Assembly (NCBI RefSeq): GCF_007830515.1
Contig: NZ_VLKT01000024.1
Location: 1 to 64,000, forward strand
Source of the DNA: Mesorhizobium tianshanense
Lineage (GTDB): Bacteria; Pseudomonadota; Alphaproteobacteria; Rhizobiales; Rhizobiaceae
DNA: 64,000 nucleotides
Reading direction: 5' to 3'
Part shown: positions 30,783-38,735 of the stretch, in pieces
Layout: the number at the start of each line of letters is the position of its first letter
How positions within the stretch are numbered: position 1 is the first letter of the stretch
Made by a program: the position numbers and the translations under genes
Notes under the pieces: generated by a model
Told to the model about the DNA's origin: nothing
Seen by the model: only the letters and a program-made list of their open reading frames with translations
Database searches by the model: none

Positions 30783-31792
30783 CAGCCGCCGCTCCCGCTG
30801 TCGCTGTCCGACGGCACCACCAGGAGTATATCGATGTCGCGTTCGGGATAGAAATCCTGCGCCGTCATTTCGAACGTCGTCGGCCCAACCTTCTTGACGT
30901 TGTCGCCGCAGAACGAGACCAGGCTCTTCGGATTGCCCTTGTCGACGGTCAGCTTGAACTTGCCGATAGTGCCCGCTGCCCAGTTGCCGCCCGTGGTCAG
31001 AATGTAGGAGATGCGGCTCTCGAAATATCTCGGGGTGCCGTCGGGATCCTCCTTGACTGCCTTGCGCACTGCGTTTTCGAACGAGTGGTCCATGCAGTAG
31101 CGGGTCTTGTAGGCGGCGTATTGGCCCTGGCCGTCAGAGAAGGAGCTGACCGAGGACGTGCCGCCGACGCTGGGCTTGTAGCGGTGGGCGACGTGGACGG
31201 CCTTGTTGGCTGTAAAGGTCGAGCGCCACCAATAGGTCGAGCGCAATTGCCAGAACGGCGCATAGACGGTCTTCATGCCCGTACCGTCGTCGGCGGTGTC
31301 CTCGATGATGATGCCGCGATCGACCCAGTCGTCGGCAACCGCTTGCGGCAACTTTGCCAATGCCGCCTTGGCCGCGTCGCCGAACGGATAGAACGGCACG
31401 TTCTGCGCCTTCAAATCGGCGCCGATATCGATGCCGAGCGCGAAAACCTTCTGCTCGAGCTGTGGCTTTACCGCGACGCCGTCGATCGTCACCTCGAAGC
31501 CAAGGAAGTTGTCGCTCTGGTCGTCGGGAATCGCCAGCATCTCGTAGGGATCACCTTCGATATCCGGCATCGGAAAGGCAACGATAGCATCGACGTCCTT
31601 GTCGGTATTGTTGCGGAAGACATAGTCGACCGTCACCTTTTCCGACGAGATGTAGAGGTCCTCGCTCTCCATGGCGATGGCGTCGCTGCGTGACAGGATC
31701 AGTCCGCCGGTACCCAATTCGGCGATCGAATCATTGGCGAAGACGGGCGTGGCCAAGAGTGCCAGCGCTGCAGTCAGGACATAACGTAACAT
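30782..31792 (-). CDS. DUF4424 family secreted protein
   Basis: A 336-residue protein with a signal peptide (MLRYVLTAALALLATPVFA). The mature part begins NDSIAELGTGGLILSRSDAIAM and contains VDYVFRNNTDKDVDAIVAFPMP, features of DUF4424. The domain alternates strands and ends in an acidic/Ser-Gly tail. Function is unknown; an envelope location is inferred from the signal peptide. It overlaps folA by one base, so it is translated in tandem with it. A promoter is expected in the 140-base gap to the divergent cobF gene. Confidence 0.8.
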   Translation of the reverse strand: MLRYVLTAALALLATPVFANDSIAELGTGGLILSRSDAIAMESEDLYISSEKVTVDYVFRNNTDKDVDAIVAFPMPDIEGDPYEMLAIPDDQSDNFLGFEVTIDGVAVKPQLEQKVFALGIDIGADLKAQNVPFYPFGDAAKAALAKLPQAVADDWVDRGIIIEDTADDGTGMKTVYAPFWQLRSTYWWRSTFTANKAVHVAHRYKPSVGGTSSVSSFSDGQGQYAAYKTRYCMDHSFENAVRKAVKEDPDGTPRYFESRISYILTTGGNWAAGTIGKFKLTVDKGNPKSLVSFCGDNVKKVGPTTFEMTAQDFYPERDIDILLVVPSDSDSGSGG

Positions 31793-31932
31793 GGACGCTC
31801 CTCGGCAGAGAATGTCCTATGACCCTAACCGTTTCGATGTGGCGTTCAAAGCCCTTCCGCGCGCCGCGGAAGCTTGCCCACCGTGCCAGGCTTGTCTGGA
31901 CACCGACGTTGCGATCGGGCAGGAGTTCGCCC

Positions 31933-32715
31933 ATGCGCAAGCTTCTCGTCATCGGCATCGGCGCCGGCAATCCCGACCACATGACCGTCCAGGCCATAGA
32001 CGGCTTGAACCGCGCCGACGTGCTGCTCATTCCCGACAAGGGCGCGAAGAAGAACGATCTCGCCGAACTGCGCCGTCATATCTGCGACCGCTTCGTCACC
32101 AACCCGAACTCGCGCCGCGTCGAATTCGACGTGCCGGTGCGAGCCGAGCCGGCGCCCTCTTATCGCTCGACCGTCGATGACTGGCACGAGGCGATCGCCG
32201 CGATCTATGAAGACCTGATTCGCGACGAGCTTTCGCAAGATGGCTGCGGCGCTTTCCTGATCTGGGGCGACCCCTCGCTCTACGACAGCGCGCTGCGCAT
32301 CCTCGAGCGCGTGCGCATGAGGGGCAATGTCGACTTCGAACTGGAGGTGATCCCCGGCATTACCGCTGTTCAGGCGCTTGCCGCCGGCCACAAGATGGCA
32401 TTGAACCGCATCGGCGATGCCATTGCGATCACCACCGGCCGCCGGCTCACCGAGGAAGGTTTGCCCGACAATGCCGGCAGCACCGTCGTCATGCTGGACG
32501 GCAAATGCGCCTTCAACACGCTGGACGACAAGGACCTCGTCATCCACTGGGGCGCCTATCTCGGCACTCCCGACGAAATCCTCATTTCCGGCCGCCTTGG
32601 TGACGTCGGCGACGAGATTATGAAGACACGCGAAGAGGCCCGCCGGAAAAAGGGCTGGATCATGGATACCTATCTGCTGCGCAAGCCCGGCGAGCCGGAG
32701 GATGTTGATTCATAG
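31933..32715 (+). CDS. cobF: Precorrin-6A synthase (deacetylating)
   Basis: A 260-residue SAM-dependent tetrapyrrole methylase. CobF methylates precorrin-5 at C-1 and releases acetate in aerobic cobalamin synthesis. It shows the N-terminal GIGAGNPDHMTVQAI motif, the second loop FLIWGDPSLYDS, and VIPGITAVQALAAGHKMAL. An AGGAG lies eight bases before the ATG at 31933. No other cob genes are adjacent; in rhizobia cobF is often separate from the main cob cluster. No B12 riboswitch was recognised in the upstream 140 bases. Confidence 0.93.
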   Translation: MRKLLVIGIGAGNPDHMTVQAIDGLNRADVLLIPDKGAKKNDLAELRRHICDRFVTNPNSRRVEFDVPVRAEPAPSYRSTVDDWHEAIAAIYEDLIRDELSQDGCGAFLIWGDPSLYDSALRILERVRMRGNVDFELEVIPGITAVQALAAGHKMALNRIGDAIAITTGRRLTEEGLPDNAGSTVVMLDGKCAFNTLDDKDLVIHWGAYLGTPDEILISGRLGDVGDEIMKTREEARRKKGWIMDTYLLRKPGEPEDVDS

Positions 32716-32765
32716 CTCAGCCTAAGAGTCCGTTCGAAAATTCGCTCCGCCGCGATCGATGGCGC

Positions 32766-32828
32766 GATTTTCGAGAACCGGAGCGGAGCGGACATTCAAG
32801 TCCGTGAGCACCGGAAGCGCAGAAAATC
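32766..32828. repeat. Core palindromic repeat, copy B (intact)
   Basis: A 63-bp element bounded by GATTTTC (32766-32772) and GAAAATC (32822-32828). It holds a central hairpin GGACATTCAAGTCC and matches both halves of the interrupted copy A at 22629-22751. It lies between the converging cobF and modE genes. The 152-base gap contains no gene. Confidence 0.75.
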
Positions 32829-32867
32829 ACGTCAGGCATCCGGCGGAGTAGAGTTTGCGTAGGCCTC

Positions 32868-33209
32868 TTACCCGGCGTCGATTTCCGCCTGTAATGCCTC
32901 CATATGCGTCGCAGCCGCGGAAGCCGCGGCCCGTTCGATGGCGCGAAAGCGGCTGACCACCGCAAGCCCCACCGAGGTCAACTGGGCGCCACCGCCCTTT
33001 TTGCCGCCAGTCTGCGCCGCAACCAGCGGCTTGCCGAACACCCGGTTCATGTCCTCGACCAGATCCCAGGCGTGTTTGTAGGACATTTCCATGCCGCGCG
33101 CCGCGGCCGAGATCGAGCCGAAGGCGGCGATCTGCTCCAGAAGCTCGACCTTGCCCGGCCCGATGCGGCCGTCTGGATCGAGGTTTATCCGCAAGCTCAG
33201 CGACGGCAT
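32868..33209 (-). CDS. modE: Single-domain ModE-like molybdenum regulator
   Basis: A 113-residue winged-helix protein matching the N-terminal DNA-binding domain of ModE: LRINLDPDGRIGPGKVELLEQI, then FGSISAAARGMEMSYKHAWDLV and the wing GGKKGGGAQLTSVG. It lacks the C-terminal TOBE/Mop domains that bind molybdate in E. coli ModE, so molybdate sensing must be indirect or absent; short ModE proteins of this type are known in related rhizobia. It lies 90 bases after modC on the same strand. I use the ATG at 33209, which has GGAGGA upstream. An inverted repeat resembling a ModE site precedes it (33261-33283). Confidence 0.88.
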   Translation of the reverse strand: MPSLSLRINLDPDGRIGPGKVELLEQIAAFGSISAAARGMEMSYKHAWDLVEDMNRVFGKPLVAAQTGGKKGGGAQLTSVGLAVVSRFRAIERAAASAAATHMEALQAEIDAG

Positions 33210-33260
33210 TTGCTCCTCCGCAGTCACGCCACGTCCATACTAAAAGCTCTCCGGCGATAC

Positions 33261-33283
33261 CGCTATTCCAAAATGATATAGCG
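33261..33283. promoter_or_regulatory. ModE-like site upstream of modE
   Basis: CGCTAT (33261-33266) and ATAGCG (33278-33283) form an inverted repeat with an AT-rich centre including GATATA, resembling the TATA-rich half sites of ModE boxes. It suggests autoregulation and a separate modE promoter inside the operon. Confidence 0.5.
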
Positions 33284-33298
33284 ACAATCATCCGCCAC

Positions 33299-34411
33299 TC
33301 ATCCATCCGCCTCGACAGGCAAGCCGGCGCTCGTATTCGCTCGGTCGAAGCTCACCGTCTTGACCACGGCATAGACGTTTCGACCGAGCCCAAGGTTCAG
33401 CGTCTGCCGCGATTGCTCGGTGATCCGGGCAAGCACGGTCGCGCCATTGCAGTCTACAGCGATCTCGACCGTCGGCCCCTCGCCAGGCTCTATCGCCACG
33501 ATCGTGCCCGGCAAGATATTGAGCGCGCTCAGGCCCGTCGGCTGCTCGGTGGCGATCATCACGTCGCGGGCACGGATGCGGAGGCGGACCGGCGCACCGG
33601 CCGGCGTTGCCAGAAGCGGCACGCGGATGTCGCCCGCCGCCGAGCCAAGCACGGTCATGCCAAAGGCTTCGTCATGGCGCAGCACCGCGGTATCCAACAC
33701 CGCGCCGCCCTCGCCGCGTTCTTCCGTCGGCAACAGGTCGAGCCGCTGCATGATCGTCCCGGTCGGGCCGGTGGCAGCGACCTTGCCTTGCGCCAGCACA
33801 ACGACGTCGCTTGCCAGCCGCACCACCTCCGAGATCGAATGACTGACATAGACGATCGGGATTTTCGTCTCGTCGCGCAACCGCTCGATATAGGGCAGGA
33901 TTTCGGCCTTGCGGGCCTCGTCGAGTGAGGCCAGCGGCTCGTCCATCAGCAACAGCCTTGGACTGGCGAGCAGCGCCCGGCCGATCGCCACGCGCTGTTT
34001 CTCGCCGCCGGAAAGCTTTGCCGGCCGCCGGTCGAGCAAAGGACCGATGCCGAGCAGGTCGACCACGGCACTCATGCTCGCATATCGTTCCACCGTCGGC
34101 GTGAACCAGCGACCGTAGCGCAGATTGCTGGCCACGCTCATGTGCGGAAATAGCCGCGCGTCCTGGAACACCATGCCGATGCGGCGCTTATGCTTCGGCA
34201 CGAAGAGGCCGGCATCCGTATCGACCAGCACGCGGCCGTCGGCCTCGATCCGCCCCTTGTCGGGCCGGATCAGTCCGGCAATCATGTTGATCAGCGTCGT
34301 CTTGCCGGAGCCCGAGGGCCCGAACAGCGCGGTCAGCCGTCCGGCGCTTTCGAAGCGGGCGTCGATCTCGAAATCGCCAAGCCGATGGCTGATGTCGACC
34401 ACGACCGTCAT
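33299..34411 (-). CDS. modC: Molybdate ABC transporter ATP-binding protein
   Basis: A 370-residue ATPase. Walker A is GPSGSGKTT, the ABC signature LSGGEKQRVAIGRAL and Walker B LLLMDEPLASLD. The C-terminal TOBE domain (LSALNILPGTIVAIEPGEGPTVEIAVDCNG) binds oxyanions and may regulate transport. With ModA and ModB it imports molybdate at ATP expense. Its ATG overlaps the modB stop by four bases (34408-34411). Confidence 0.95.
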   Translation of the reverse strand: MTVVVDISHRLGDFEIDARFESAGRLTALFGPSGSGKTTLINMIAGLIRPDKGRIEADGRVLVDTDAGLFVPKHKRRIGMVFQDARLFPHMSVASNLRYGRWFTPTVERYASMSAVVDLLGIGPLLDRRPAKLSGGEKQRVAIGRALLASPRLLLMDEPLASLDEARKAEILPYIERLRDETKIPIVYVSHSISEVVRLASDVVVLAQGKVAATGPTGTIMQRLDLLPTEERGEGGAVLDTAVLRHDEAFGMTVLGSAAGDIRVPLLATPAGAPVRLRIRARDVMIATEQPTGLSALNILPGTIVAIEPGEGPTVEIAVDCNGATVLARITEQSRQTLNLGLGRNVYAVVKTVSFDRANTSAGLPVEADG

Positions 34412-35112
34412 TCGATATCCATCCGCTTGCCGACGCGACGCGCCAGCACCTCCGACGCGATAAGTGCCGCCATCGAGATGACGATCGAGATCAGCGTCAG
34501 CCTGAGCGCGCCGGCATCGCCGCCCGGCACCTGCGTGAACGTGTAGATCGCCGACGGCAGCGTCTGCGTCTCGTTAGGGATGTTGGAAACGAAGGTGATC
34601 GTCGCGCCGAATTCGCCCATCGCCTTGGCGAACGAAAGAATTGCACCGGCGATCAGGCCGGGCAGGATCAGCGGCAGCGTGATCGTCCCGAATACCCAGA
34701 GCGGATTGGCGCCAAGCGTTCCGGCCGCCGCCTCGATCCTGCGGTCGACCGCCTCGATCGACAGCCGGATCGCCCGCACCATCAGCGGAAAGCCCATCAC
34801 GCCGCAGGCCAATGCCGCACCCGTCCAGCGAAACGAGAAAACAATGCCGAAATGTTCGGCAAGGAAGGCACCGGCCGGACCGCGCCTGCCGAAAGAGAGC
34901 AGCAGCAGATAGCCGGTGACCACCGGCGGCAGAATCAGCGGCAAGTGAACCAGCCCGTTGAGCAGCGTTTTGCCCCAGAATTGTCCGCGGGCAAGCACGA
35001 GCGCGATCAATATGCCGGGCGGCAGGCTGGCGATCATCGCCACCGTCGCCACCTTGATCGACAGCCGGACCGCATTCCATTCGTCGGGAGTGAGGTCCAG
35101 CAGCCAGTTCAT
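34408..35112 (-). CDS. modB: Molybdate ABC transporter permease
   Basis: A 234-residue inner-membrane permease with about five hydrophobic segments. The EAA loop region (AAGTLGANPLWVFGTITLPLILPGLIAG) and the ending KAMGEFGATITFVSNIPNETQTLP are typical of ModB. It lies between modA (16 bases upstream) and modC (four-base overlap), in the standard modABC order. Confidence 0.95.
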   Translation of the reverse strand: MNWLLDLTPDEWNAVRLSIKVATVAMIASLPPGILIALVLARGQFWGKTLLNGLVHLPLILPPVVTGYLLLLSFGRRGPAGAFLAEHFGIVFSFRWTGAALACGVMGFPLMVRAIRLSIEAVDRRIEAAAGTLGANPLWVFGTITLPLILPGLIAGAILSFAKAMGEFGATITFVSNIPNETQTLPSAIYTFTQVPGGDAGALRLTLISIVISMAALIASEVLARRVGKRMDIE

Positions 35113-35128
35113 CTTTTGGCGTCGTGCC

Positions 35129-35926
35129 TCAGTTGCTCGGCGTAAGGACCGTAAAATCCTGTGCCTTGAAGAGCTCGCCTGCCTTAACGGACTGCAGGCA
35201 TTTCAGGAATGCCGGCGCATCCTTGTCCTTCGAATCCGCCGTCTGGGCAACCGGGTAGACGATCGGCGGATGCGAATCCTCCGGGAAGGTGCCGATCACT
35301 TTCACGCCGGGCTCGGCGTGCGCGTCGGTAGCGTAGACGATGCCGAGTGCTGCTTCGCCTGTCGAGACCAGCTTGAGCGCGGCGCGCACATTCTCGGCCT
35401 GTGCCACCTTGCCTTCCACCGAGGACCAGACGCCGAGCTCTTCAAGTGCCGCCTTGGCATATTTGCCAGCCGGCACCGCCTTGGAATCGCCCATGGCAAG
35501 CCTGCTCTCGCCGATCAGCCTGGCAAGATCGAAACGCTTTTCGATCTTGGTTTCGGCCGTCGAATCCTTCGGCGCCACCAGCACGATCTCGTTGCCGAGC
35601 AATTTCACTTCCGTGTCCGGCTTGATCAGCTTCTTGTCGGACAGATATTTCATCCAGTCGAGATCGGCCGAGATGAAGATATCGGCCGGCGCGCCGCCCT
35701 CGATCTGCTTGGCCAATGCGGAGCTTGCCGCATAGGAAATGGTCGCCGCCTCGCCGACGTCGGCCTCGCAGGCGGTGTTCACGGCGTCCAGGGCGTTCTT
35801 CATGCTTGCCGCGGCGAAGACGATCAGCCTGTCGTCCGCGTGGGCAGCCGGCATCGCGGCGATCAACATTGTCGCGAGGCCGCCAATGGCGGCCGCCTTC
35901 AATCCAAAACCCTTGCGCACCAGCAT
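35129..35926 (-). CDS. modA: Molybdate-binding periplasmic protein
   Basis: A 265-residue binding protein. The signal peptide ends near AMPAAHA, and the mature protein begins DDRLIVFAAASMKNALDAV, the standard ModA opening with Ser residues that coordinate the oxyanion. Other family stretches are GAPADIFISADLDWMKYLSDKKL and GIVYATDAHAEPGVKVIGTFP. The ATG at 35926 has AGGAGAG upstream. A ModE-like box lies 45-72 bases before it, so the operon modABC is probably repressed when molybdenum cofactor is sufficient. Confidence 0.95.
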   Translation of the reverse strand: MLVRKGFGLKAAAIGGLATMLIAAMPAAHADDRLIVFAAASMKNALDAVNTACEADVGEAATISYAASSALAKQIEGGAPADIFISADLDWMKYLSDKKLIKPDTEVKLLGNEIVLVAPKDSTAETKIEKRFDLARLIGESRLAMGDSKAVPAGKYAKAALEELGVWSSVEGKVAQAENVRAALKLVSTGEAALGIVYATDAHAEPGVKVIGTFPEDSHPPIVYPVAQTADSKDKDAPAFLKCLQSVKAGELFKAQDFTVLTPSN

Positions 35927-35970
35927 GAAACTCTCCTGGACTTGAAATCCGATCGGCGCAAGGCCTGCCA

Positions 35971-35998
35971 ATCGATATATCCGCAAGAATATAACAAG
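35971..35998. promoter_or_regulatory. ModE box upstream of modA
   Basis: ATCGATATAT (35971-35980), an eight-base spacer, and ATATAACAAG (35989-35998) match the ModE consensus of two TATA-type half sites in inverted orientation. It sits 45 bases before the modA start, in the promoter region of modABC. Confidence 0.7.
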
Positions 35999-36210
35999 GG
36001 AAGGATTTTTGCCAGACTTAGCCCGGATAATGGCCCAGCCAATGGCATTGTGTATCGCTGCCACCGCTCGCGATCAATTGAGGTGGATACAGCGCAACGT
36101 TGTGGGCCGATGCCGTAGGTCAACGCATCGGATATCGCGGTCGGCATCGACGAGCGGACGGCATCCGAGCGATTTTGAGACAGGGTGGGTAGAAGCCCAA
36201 TGTTTGCGGC

Positions 36211-37005
36211 TCACACCGCGATCGGCGCCTTGATCGTCGCGTCGGCGAGATAGTTTTCCAGCCGGAAATCCTCGAAGCGGAAGGCAAAGAGGTCCTTCAC
36301 CTCCGGATTGATCCATAGCGTCGGCAGCGCCTTGGGCGTGCGCCGCAACTGTTCGCGGGCCTGCTCGAAATGGTTCGCGTAAAGATGCGCGTCGCCCAGC
36401 GTATGGACGAAATCGCCAGGTTTGAGCCCCGTCACCTGCGCCACCATCAGCGTCAGGAGCGCATAGGAAGCGATGTTGAACGGCACGCCGAGAAAGATGT
36501 CGCCGGAACGCTGATAGAGTTGGCAGGACAACCTGCCTTCCGAGACATAGAACTGGAACAGGCAATGACAGGGTGGCAGCGCCATGGCTTCCACTTCGGC
36601 CGGGTTCCACGCCGAAACGATCAGCCGTCGGGAATTAGGATTCTTGCGTATCTCCTTCCGAAGATTCGCAATCTGGTCGATGGCGCCGCCATGGCCGTCC
36701 GGCCATGAACGCCATTGTTTGCCATAGACCGGGCCAAGGTCGCCATTCTCGTCGGCCCATTCGTCCCAGATCGAGACGCCGTGGTCGTTGAGGTATTTGA
36801 TGTTGGTGTCGCCGGCCAGGAACCACAGAAGTTCATGCACGATCGACTTCAGGTGAAGCTTCTTTGTGGTGGTGACCGGAAAGCCGCGCGCAAGGTCGAA
36901 ACGCATCTGGTAGCCGAACACCGAGCGCGTTCCGGTGCCGGTGCGGTCGCCGCGATCGGCGCCATTTTCCAGCACGTGCTTCAAGAGGTCGAGATATTGG
37001 CGCAT
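36211..37005 (-). CDS. thyA: Thymidylate synthase
   Basis: A 264-residue ThyA, which methylates dUMP to dTMP using methylenetetrahydrofolate. The start MRQYLDLLKHVLENG and segments RTGTGTRSVFGYQMRFDL and the active-site ALPPCHCLFQFYV (nucleophilic Cys) are diagnostic; the length equals that of E. coli ThyA. In-frame starts at 37035 and 37068 exist upstream but the family begins at 37005. It is on the same strand as folA but separated from it by the mod and cobF genes. Confidence 0.97.
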   Translation of the reverse strand: MRQYLDLLKHVLENGADRGDRTGTGTRSVFGYQMRFDLARGFPVTTTKKLHLKSIVHELLWFLAGDTNIKYLNDHGVSIWDEWADENGDLGPVYGKQWRSWPDGHGGAIDQIANLRKEIRKNPNSRRLIVSAWNPAEVEAMALPPCHCLFQFYVSEGRLSCQLYQRSGDIFLGVPFNIASYALLTLMVAQVTGLKPGDFVHTLGDAHLYANHFEQAREQLRRTPKALPTLWINPEVKDLFAFRFEDFRLENYLADATIKAPIAV

Positions 37006-37150
37006 CGGCTTCGGCTCGATTCGGGTTACGTCCATCATAACCGACTGGCTGCCGGCCGAACATATCAAAGCGCAGAATGTTCCTACAAGCGGCTACACTC
37101 TGGGCTGGCGCGGAAATAGCGCCAGCATTCCGCCTGATGCAGGATGATTG

Positions 37151-37462
37151 TCAAAGGCTGGCAAGCTTGCCCAGGTCCTTGGCGACCAGGTAATAGAAGG
37201 TCACGCGGCTCTTGGTGTTGTCGGCCTCCATCGCCTTGCAGGTCTTTTGGATGGCCGCGTCCGCCTTGCTGCCGTCGGCGATGCCGAGCTTCTTGGCAAC
37301 CCAGTTGTCCTTGACGCGCTCGAGTTCCTTGGGATCCGTGCAGGACACCAGCGAGGAATCGCGGTTCCTGAGCGCAATGCCCAAATGCTTCACGATCTTG
37401 GCGACCGCGTCGGCATCTGCCGCGGAATCGTATTTCTTCACGTCTGCGAGATAGTCGGCCAT
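37151..37462 (-). CDS. DUF2853 family protein
   Basis: A 103-residue soluble protein beginning MADYLADVKKYDSAADADAV and containing LGIALRNRDSSLVSCTDPKELERV and FYYLVAKDLG, the features of DUF2853. It is mostly helical. Function is unknown. The ATG at 37462 follows GAGGGGAAATTTG. It is transcribed away from the tmRNA gene. Confidence 0.88.
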   Translation of the reverse strand: MADYLADVKKYDSAADADAVAKIVKHLGIALRNRDSSLVSCTDPKELERVKDNWVAKKLGIADGSKADAAIQKTCKAMEADNTKSRVTFYYLVAKDLGKLASL

Positions 37463-37667
37463 CAAATTTCCCCTCGTCGGCGCCACCGGATCCGGTCGAT
37501 GAGGGTTGTGGCGCGCTGCCGCAAAATGTGCGCTAGGTCGGTAACTCCTCACCGCCGCAAAGCTTCGGTTGAGACCGTTCACAAGTCAACCCTTGGCGGT
37601 ACTGTTTGACACAGCGACAAAGCGCCGTTGAGGCCTTTCATTTTCCACGATCGATCCCTATATTCGC

Positions 37668-37975
37668 GTTGTCGGCTTGACCGACTATGGCGATAAACAG
37701 GCGATGAAATAAGCCGTTCGGACCCGGGGGCGGTACCCGGCGCCTCCACCAAAAACCGCTCTTCGAAGAGCGGCTTTTGCTGGGGGCGAAATAGGATCGA
37801 CGAAGGTGTAAAGATCGTACTTTTGCCCGGCATTGTACCACCGTTATCGGGCTAAACTTATAGTTGCCAACGACAACTATGCGGAAGCACGTCTCGCCGC
37901 GTAAGCGGTGCGATAGCTTCAATTCAAGCCCTAGTGGTTCGCACTTCTAGGCGGGGTTCGGAGGTACCTGGCAAC
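37668..37975 (+). ncRNA. ssrA: Two-piece (circularly permuted) tmRNA
   Basis: The acceptor piece comes first and ends GGCGCCTCCACCA at 37751, with a T-arm stem CCGGG/CCCGG just before. A hairpin spacer (CCGCTCTTCG/AAGAGCGG, about 37756-37773) is followed by the standard tmRNA 5' end GGGGGCGAAATAGGATCGAC from 37782; its first seven bases pair with CGCCTCC of the acceptor end. The tag reading frame is 37866-37904 and encodes ANDNYAEARLAA then TAA. This acceptor-before-coding order is the permuted form found in Alphaproteobacteria; processing removes the spacer. tmRNA rescues stalled ribosomes and marks the product for proteolysis. The outer ends given are approximate. Confidence 0.93.
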
Positions 37976-38122
37976 AGAAACCTCCACTTCCCCTCTGATC
38001 CCCATCTCCCCTCGATATTGTAGCGGCAGCAGGCTTGCTGGCCGCGCTTCTTGCGCTGCGTCCATCGCGACGCTGTCTTGCCGGCAAATGCGGGCGGCCG
38101 CATCCATCCAAAGGACTGAAAA

Positions 38123-38671
38123 ATGCAAAACGATTCCGATCGATTCTTCGTGCTGACCGGCGGTCCGGGTTCCGGCAAGACCACGTTGATCGAAGCCTTG
38201 CGGTCGGCCGGCCTTGCAACCGCGCCCGAAGCCGGACGCGGCATCATCCGCGACCAGTCGGCGATCGGAGGGCCGGCCCTGCCCTGGCACGATCCGGCGC
38301 AGTTCGCCGAACTGATGCTGTCCTGGGAACTGCGCTCCTATCGAGCCGCCCTCGAACGGAACGGTCCCGTCTTCTTCGATCGCGGTGTGCCGGACACTCT
38401 TGGCTATCTGCGCCTCACCGGCCTGCCGGTGCCCGACCATGTCAGGAATGACGCCGAATGCTTCCGCTACGCCGGTCAAGTCTTCATCGCACCGCCGTGG
38501 CCGGAGATCTTTCGCCAGGACAGCGAGCGAAAACAGACCCTCGAGGAGGCCGAACGCACCTATCACGCGCTGACCAGCGTCTACACGGAATTGAGCTATA
38601 AGCTAGTCCCGCTGCCCTTGGCGCCGGTCGAGGCGCGACTGCGATTTATCCTCGCCGAGGCAGGCTTGTAG
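38123..38671 (+). CDS. AAA_28-type ATPase/kinase
   Basis: A 182-residue P-loop protein. Walker A is GGPGSGKTT at residues 13-21; EAGRGIIRDQ, FFDRGVPDTLGYL and a C-terminal YTELSYKLVPLPLAPVEARLRFIL match the AAA_28 family, small nucleotide-dependent kinases or NTPases of unknown substrate. It is monocistronic and ends 12 bases before a strong bidirectional terminator. Confidence 0.85.
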   Translation: MQNDSDRFFVLTGGPGSGKTTLIEALRSAGLATAPEAGRGIIRDQSAIGGPALPWHDPAQFAELMLSWELRSYRAALERNGPVFFDRGVPDTLGYLRLTGLPVPDHVRNDAECFRYAGQVFIAPPWPEIFRQDSERKQTLEEAERTYHALTSVYTELSYKLVPLPLAPVEARLRFILAEAGL

Positions 38672-38683
38672 TTTGAGCCCGGA

Positions 38684-38718
38684 CATGAAAAGGCCGGGAC
38701 TAACCCGGCCTTTTCATG
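38684..38718. terminator. Strong bidirectional terminator
   Basis: A perfect 15-bp stem (38684-38698 with 38704-38718) around ACTAA, with AAAA and TTTT at the ends. It separates the convergent ATPase and MFS genes. Confidence 0.9.
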
Positions 38719-38735
38719 CTCTCGTTGGACGGCAT

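Noticed and set aside
31818..31932. A small frame (MSYDPNRFDVAFKAL...) upstream of cobF
   Set aside because: It looks protein-like at first but continues into the cobF sequence in a different frame; no ribosome binding site or conserved ending.
37606..37665. A promoter for ssrA at TTGACA 37607-37612
   Set aside because: No -10 box has an acceptable spacing; TATATT at 37660-37665 is too far away.
37638..37922. Short minus-strand frames over the tmRNA gene
   Set aside because: They cover a structured RNA with a clear tag frame on the plus strand.
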